Assembly: GCA_029255605.1 (NCBI GenBank)
Contig: JANLJF010000071.1
Span: 1-42,045 of the forward strand
DNA length: 42,045 nt
Reading direction: 5' to 3'
DNA from: Azovibrio restrictus
Lineage (GTDB): Bacteria > Bacteroidota > Bacteroidia > Chitinophagales > Chitinophagaceae
In this document: positions 39,984 to 42,045 of the stretch, piece after piece
Layout of the letters: every line of letters begins with the position of its first letter
Position numbering within the stretch: position 1 is the first letter of the stretch
Notes under the pieces: model-generated
Database searches by the model: none
Told to the model about the DNA's origin: nothing
The model's input: only the letters and a program-made list of their open reading frames with translations
Translations under genes and position numbers: made by a program

Positions 39984-40490
39984 TTATTTAATACCCAGTT
40001 TTGCTTTTACCAGTGCCAGGATATTATCGCTTTCTTTAGCATGCAATAAAGTGCCGGTGCTTGAATCGAAAACATAATCGTATGCTTTTTCTTTAGCTAC
40101 ATCTTTTATTGCCTTGTCTGCTTTATCCAGAATAGGTTGCAGCAGTTCCTGCCTTTTCTTTTCTACTTTTTCCTGTGCACTTTGGTTAGTGCTTTGTATG
40201 CGGCCTTCCAGGTCTTGAATTTCTTTTATTTTCACTTCTTTCACCGCGTCTGTCATGGTTTTTTCGCCAGCCTGAAACTCTTTAGCTTTCTTCTCATACT
40301 CCTGGCTCATTGTCTGCAGCTGGTCCTGGAATGTTTTAGCATAAGCCTGGATATCAGCTTCAGCCTTTGTCATTTCGGGCATAGCTTTCAGCAGTTCGCG
40401 AGAATCTATGTAACCGAATTTCGTAGCTTGAGCAAATGCCATGTTGCCGATCAACAAACCGCAGGCAAGAAATAATACGATTTTTTTCAT
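39984..40490 (-). CDS. OmpH/Skp family periplasmic chaperone (1)
   Basis: A 168-residue exported chaperone: signal peptide to ~21 (NMAFAQ), short beta segment FGYIDSRELLKAMPEM, then a long charged coiled coil (~40-125, Glu/Lys/Gln-rich) and a C-terminal part VFDSSTGTLLHAKESDNILALV that closes the trimer body. Skp trimers hold unfolded outer membrane proteins and pass them to the Bam complex. It is the last of the bamA-skp-skp genes here and lies 51 bp after its paralogue. Confidence 0.92.
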   Translation of the reverse strand: MKKIVLFLACGLLIGNMAFAQATKFGYIDSRELLKAMPEMTKAEADIQAYAKTFQDQLQTMSQEYEKKAKEFQAGEKTMTDAVKEVKIKEIQDLEGRIQSTNQSAQEKVEKKRQELLQPILDKADKAIKDVAKEKAYDYVFDSSTGTLLHAKESDNILALVKAKLGIK

Positions 40491-40541
40491 TGTGTATATT
40501 GTATAACTTTTATTTATTTAAGCTGTGCAAAGTAAATGCCA

Positions 40542-41054
40542 TTATTTGTTTATTCCAAGTAATTTTAACACATCCTCACTTTTATCCAGTTTCGGATCGG
40601 CATAGAACATTGTTACACCACCGGCCTTATCCAGCACCAAATCAAAGCCTTTTGTCTGCGCCATTTTCTGCACTGCATTGTACACCCTGTCTTGTATAGG
40701 CTTTACCAGTTTCTGGCGCTCTTTGAACAGTTCTCCTTCATAACCAAAGCGTTGTTTCTGCAGGTCTTTGGCAGATTTCTCTTTCAGCACAATCTCATCC
40801 TCACGTTTTTTACGCATGTCGTCAGAAAGCATAGCACGTTCGGCCTGGTAGGCTTTATACATGCGGTCTACTTCCTGCATACGGTTGTCTATATCTGTCT
40901 GCCAGTCTTTCGATAGCTTATCCAGGCGCGTTTGGGCGTCTTTATAGTCTACTACCTTATCCAGTATGTATTTACTATCAATGATACAATAGCGTTGTGC
41001 GTTAGCGGCTATAACGCTAAGTATAAGGGCAATACTTAAAACTATCTTTTTCAT
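40542..41054 (-). CDS. OmpH/Skp family periplasmic chaperone (2)
   Basis: A 170-residue paralogue of the next gene, with signal peptide (MKKIVLSIALILSVIAANAQ), opening YCIIDSKYILDKVVDYKD, a coiled coil (~45-125) and a C-terminal LVLDKAGGVTMFYADPKLDKSEDVLKLL-type segment. The two Skp copies are only moderately alike, so they may prefer different clients or form mixed trimers. It lies 41 bp after bamA; the three genes are likely one operon. Confidence 0.92.
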   Translation of the reverse strand: MKKIVLSIALILSVIAANAQRYCIIDSKYILDKVVDYKDAQTRLDKLSKDWQTDIDNRMQEVDRMYKAYQAERAMLSDDMRKKREDEIVLKEKSAKDLQKQRFGYEGELFKERQKLVKPIQDRVYNAVQKMAQTKGFDLVLDKAGGVTMFYADPKLDKSEDVLKLLGINK

Positions 41055-41095
41055 CTTTTATTGAGTTTATTGTTATGCAATATAATCCATTAGCA

Positions 41096-42045
41096 TCAAT
41101 CCGGCTCGAAGCCCAGCATAAAGGTAAAGGCGGCAATATCAGACAGTTTGGTAGCACCGGTAGCCCTGTTGAAGCTATCGAAACCAACACCATAGTCAAG
41201 ACCCAGCAAGCCAAACATTGGCAGGAATAACCTGACACCTAAACCGGCAGAACGTTTCAACTTGAAAGGGTTGTAATCATTAAAATCATTCCACGCATTG
41301 GCTGCCTCTACAAACGCAAGACCGTATATAGTAGATGTAGGACTCAAGGAGAACGGATAACGCACCTCTGCAGTATACTTATTAAATATCACAGCATTGG
41401 TCTGGTACGGATCCTTATAACCACGGTGGGCTATGATATCGCGGCCAACGAAGAAGTTACGTCCTGAAAGGCCATCGCCACCAAGCTGGAAACGCTCGAA
41501 CGGAGAATAGCCCAATTCCGGGTTGTAATAACCCAGATAACCGTACTTGGTTGCTAACTTAAATACCAGGTTGCCGGTGATCTTCTGGTACCACTCTGCC
41601 GTGAAACGGTATTTATGATACTCCACCCATTTATACTTTTCCTGTACAGTTTCATTAGCATAATCCTTATCGCTAAACAAGCTGTATGGCAGGGTAAACT
41701 GGAATGTAAAGCTGATGTTAGAACCACTACGCGGGTACAACGGCTGATCGACAGAATAACGTGCTAATACCAATTTGAAGTACAGGTTATTACTAAACCC
41801 GTTTCTGAATGGATTATTGTTGTTATCTGTCAACAGAGAGTAATCTTTTAGCTGATAGTTCTGATAATTCACTCCGTAAGTAAATACGAAGTTGTCATCC
41901 GGCCATTTTACACGCTTACTAAGCGACAGGCCACCACCCCATACACTGATGAATGAAGAGTCGGCAGGTAGCGGCGCACCAACACCCGAATAGCGGCTAT
42001 ACAGCAAGCTGGTAGTTAAAGCATTGGGCTTTTTACCACCCAGCC
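41096..42045 (-). CDS. bamA: Outer membrane protein assembly factor BamA (C-terminal part, runs off window)
   Basis: The last ~316 residues of BamA; the gene continues beyond 42045, so the POTRA domains are not visible. Seen are transmembrane beta-barrel strands with alternating aromatic ends, the FQLGGDGLSGRNFF block, and the Omp85 C-terminal part (SAGLGVRLFLPMFGLLGLDYG). A TTG at 42007 is an internal codon, not a start; the frame is open to the window edge. BamA is the core insertase for outer membrane beta-barrel proteins, and the two Skp chaperones follow it directly. Confidence 0.92.
   Translation of the reverse strand, partial: LGGKKPNALTTSLLYSRYSGVGAPLPADSSFISVWGGGLSLSKRVKWPDDNFVFTYGVNYQNYQLKDYSLLTDNNNNPFRNGFSNNLYFKLVLARYSVDQPLYPRSGSNISFTFQFTLPYSLFSDKDYANETVQEKYKWVEYHKYRFTAEWYQKITGNLVFKLATKYGYLGYYNPELGYSPFERFQLGGDGLSGRNFFVGRDIIAHRGYKDPYQTNAVIFNKYTAEVRYPFSLSPTSTIYGLAFVEAANAWNDFNDYNPFKLKRSAGLGVRLFLPMFGLLGLDYGVGFDSFNRATGATKLSDIAAFTFMLGFEPD

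Overview
The window comes from a Bacteroidota genome, most likely the Chitinophagales/Chitinophagaceae branch; that rank is an inference from gene content. The signs seen directly are type IX secretion (T9SS) C-terminal sorting domains of type A (16217-19086) and type B (31220-33691), an lpxC-fabZ fusion, a short RpoD of about 290 residues, DUF3667/DUF6438/DUF1684 proteins, a BamA-Skp-Skp cluster, and many promoters of the Bacteroidota form TTTG-N19/20-TAnnTTTG. No transposase, integrase, CRISPR array or rRNA was found. One tRNA gene, tRNA-Arg(ACG), is present.

Layout. (1) 206-11685, plus strand: a transglutaminase-like membrane protein, class A PBP, HD phosphohydrolase, lpxD, lpxC/fabZ, lpxA, an ABC ATPase and an MFS transporter. 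This is peptidoglycan and lipid A synthesis in tight, partly overlapping order. (2) 11686-21690: an accessory-looking stretch with a small lipoprotein, a secreted beta-rich protein behind a strong promoter, a divergent DUF3667/LuxR-type pair, a zinc-ribbon gene meeting a truncated HTH gene, two tandem T9SS cargo paralogues, a pirin, tRNA-Arg, rlmH and a rhomboid protease. Only this stretch carries two intertwined dispersed repeat families: an approximately 124-bp palindromic element (four full copies) and short degenerate GTGATACAG/GTGTAACAG tandem tracts (ten loci). (3) 21693-27889: a hypothetical gene, tilS and a TPR gene on the minus strand; der-rimO on the plus strand; dprA on the minus strand. 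(4) 28113-33691: a Cys-rich secreted protein, a DUF6438 lipoprotein, a divergent ferredoxin/acyl-CoA reductase pair and a large T9SS type B protein. (5) 33896-37628, minus strand: an operon of LptF/G permease, PAP2 phosphatase and ArnT-like glycosyltransferase, probably for lipid A/LPS export and modification. (6) 37765-42045: a START-like protein, rpoD, DUF1684, two OmpH/Skp chaperones and the C-terminal part of BamA, which runs off the window.

How the genes fit together: most are envelope genes. LpxD/LpxC/LpxA make the lipid A precursor, the LptF permease exports LPS, PAP2 and ArnT-like enzymes may trim or decorate it, PBP1A builds peptidoglycan, and Skp/BamA fold outer membrane proteins. 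The most unusual material is the repeat-rich 12.3-21.6 kb region. There, two roughly 0.4-kb direct-repeat blocks bracket the DUF3667/LuxR pair, and the repeats lie almost only at 3' ends of genes, especially convergent ones. Promoter motifs also helped set starts: PBP1A and LptF probably use TTG codons downstream of their -7 boxes.
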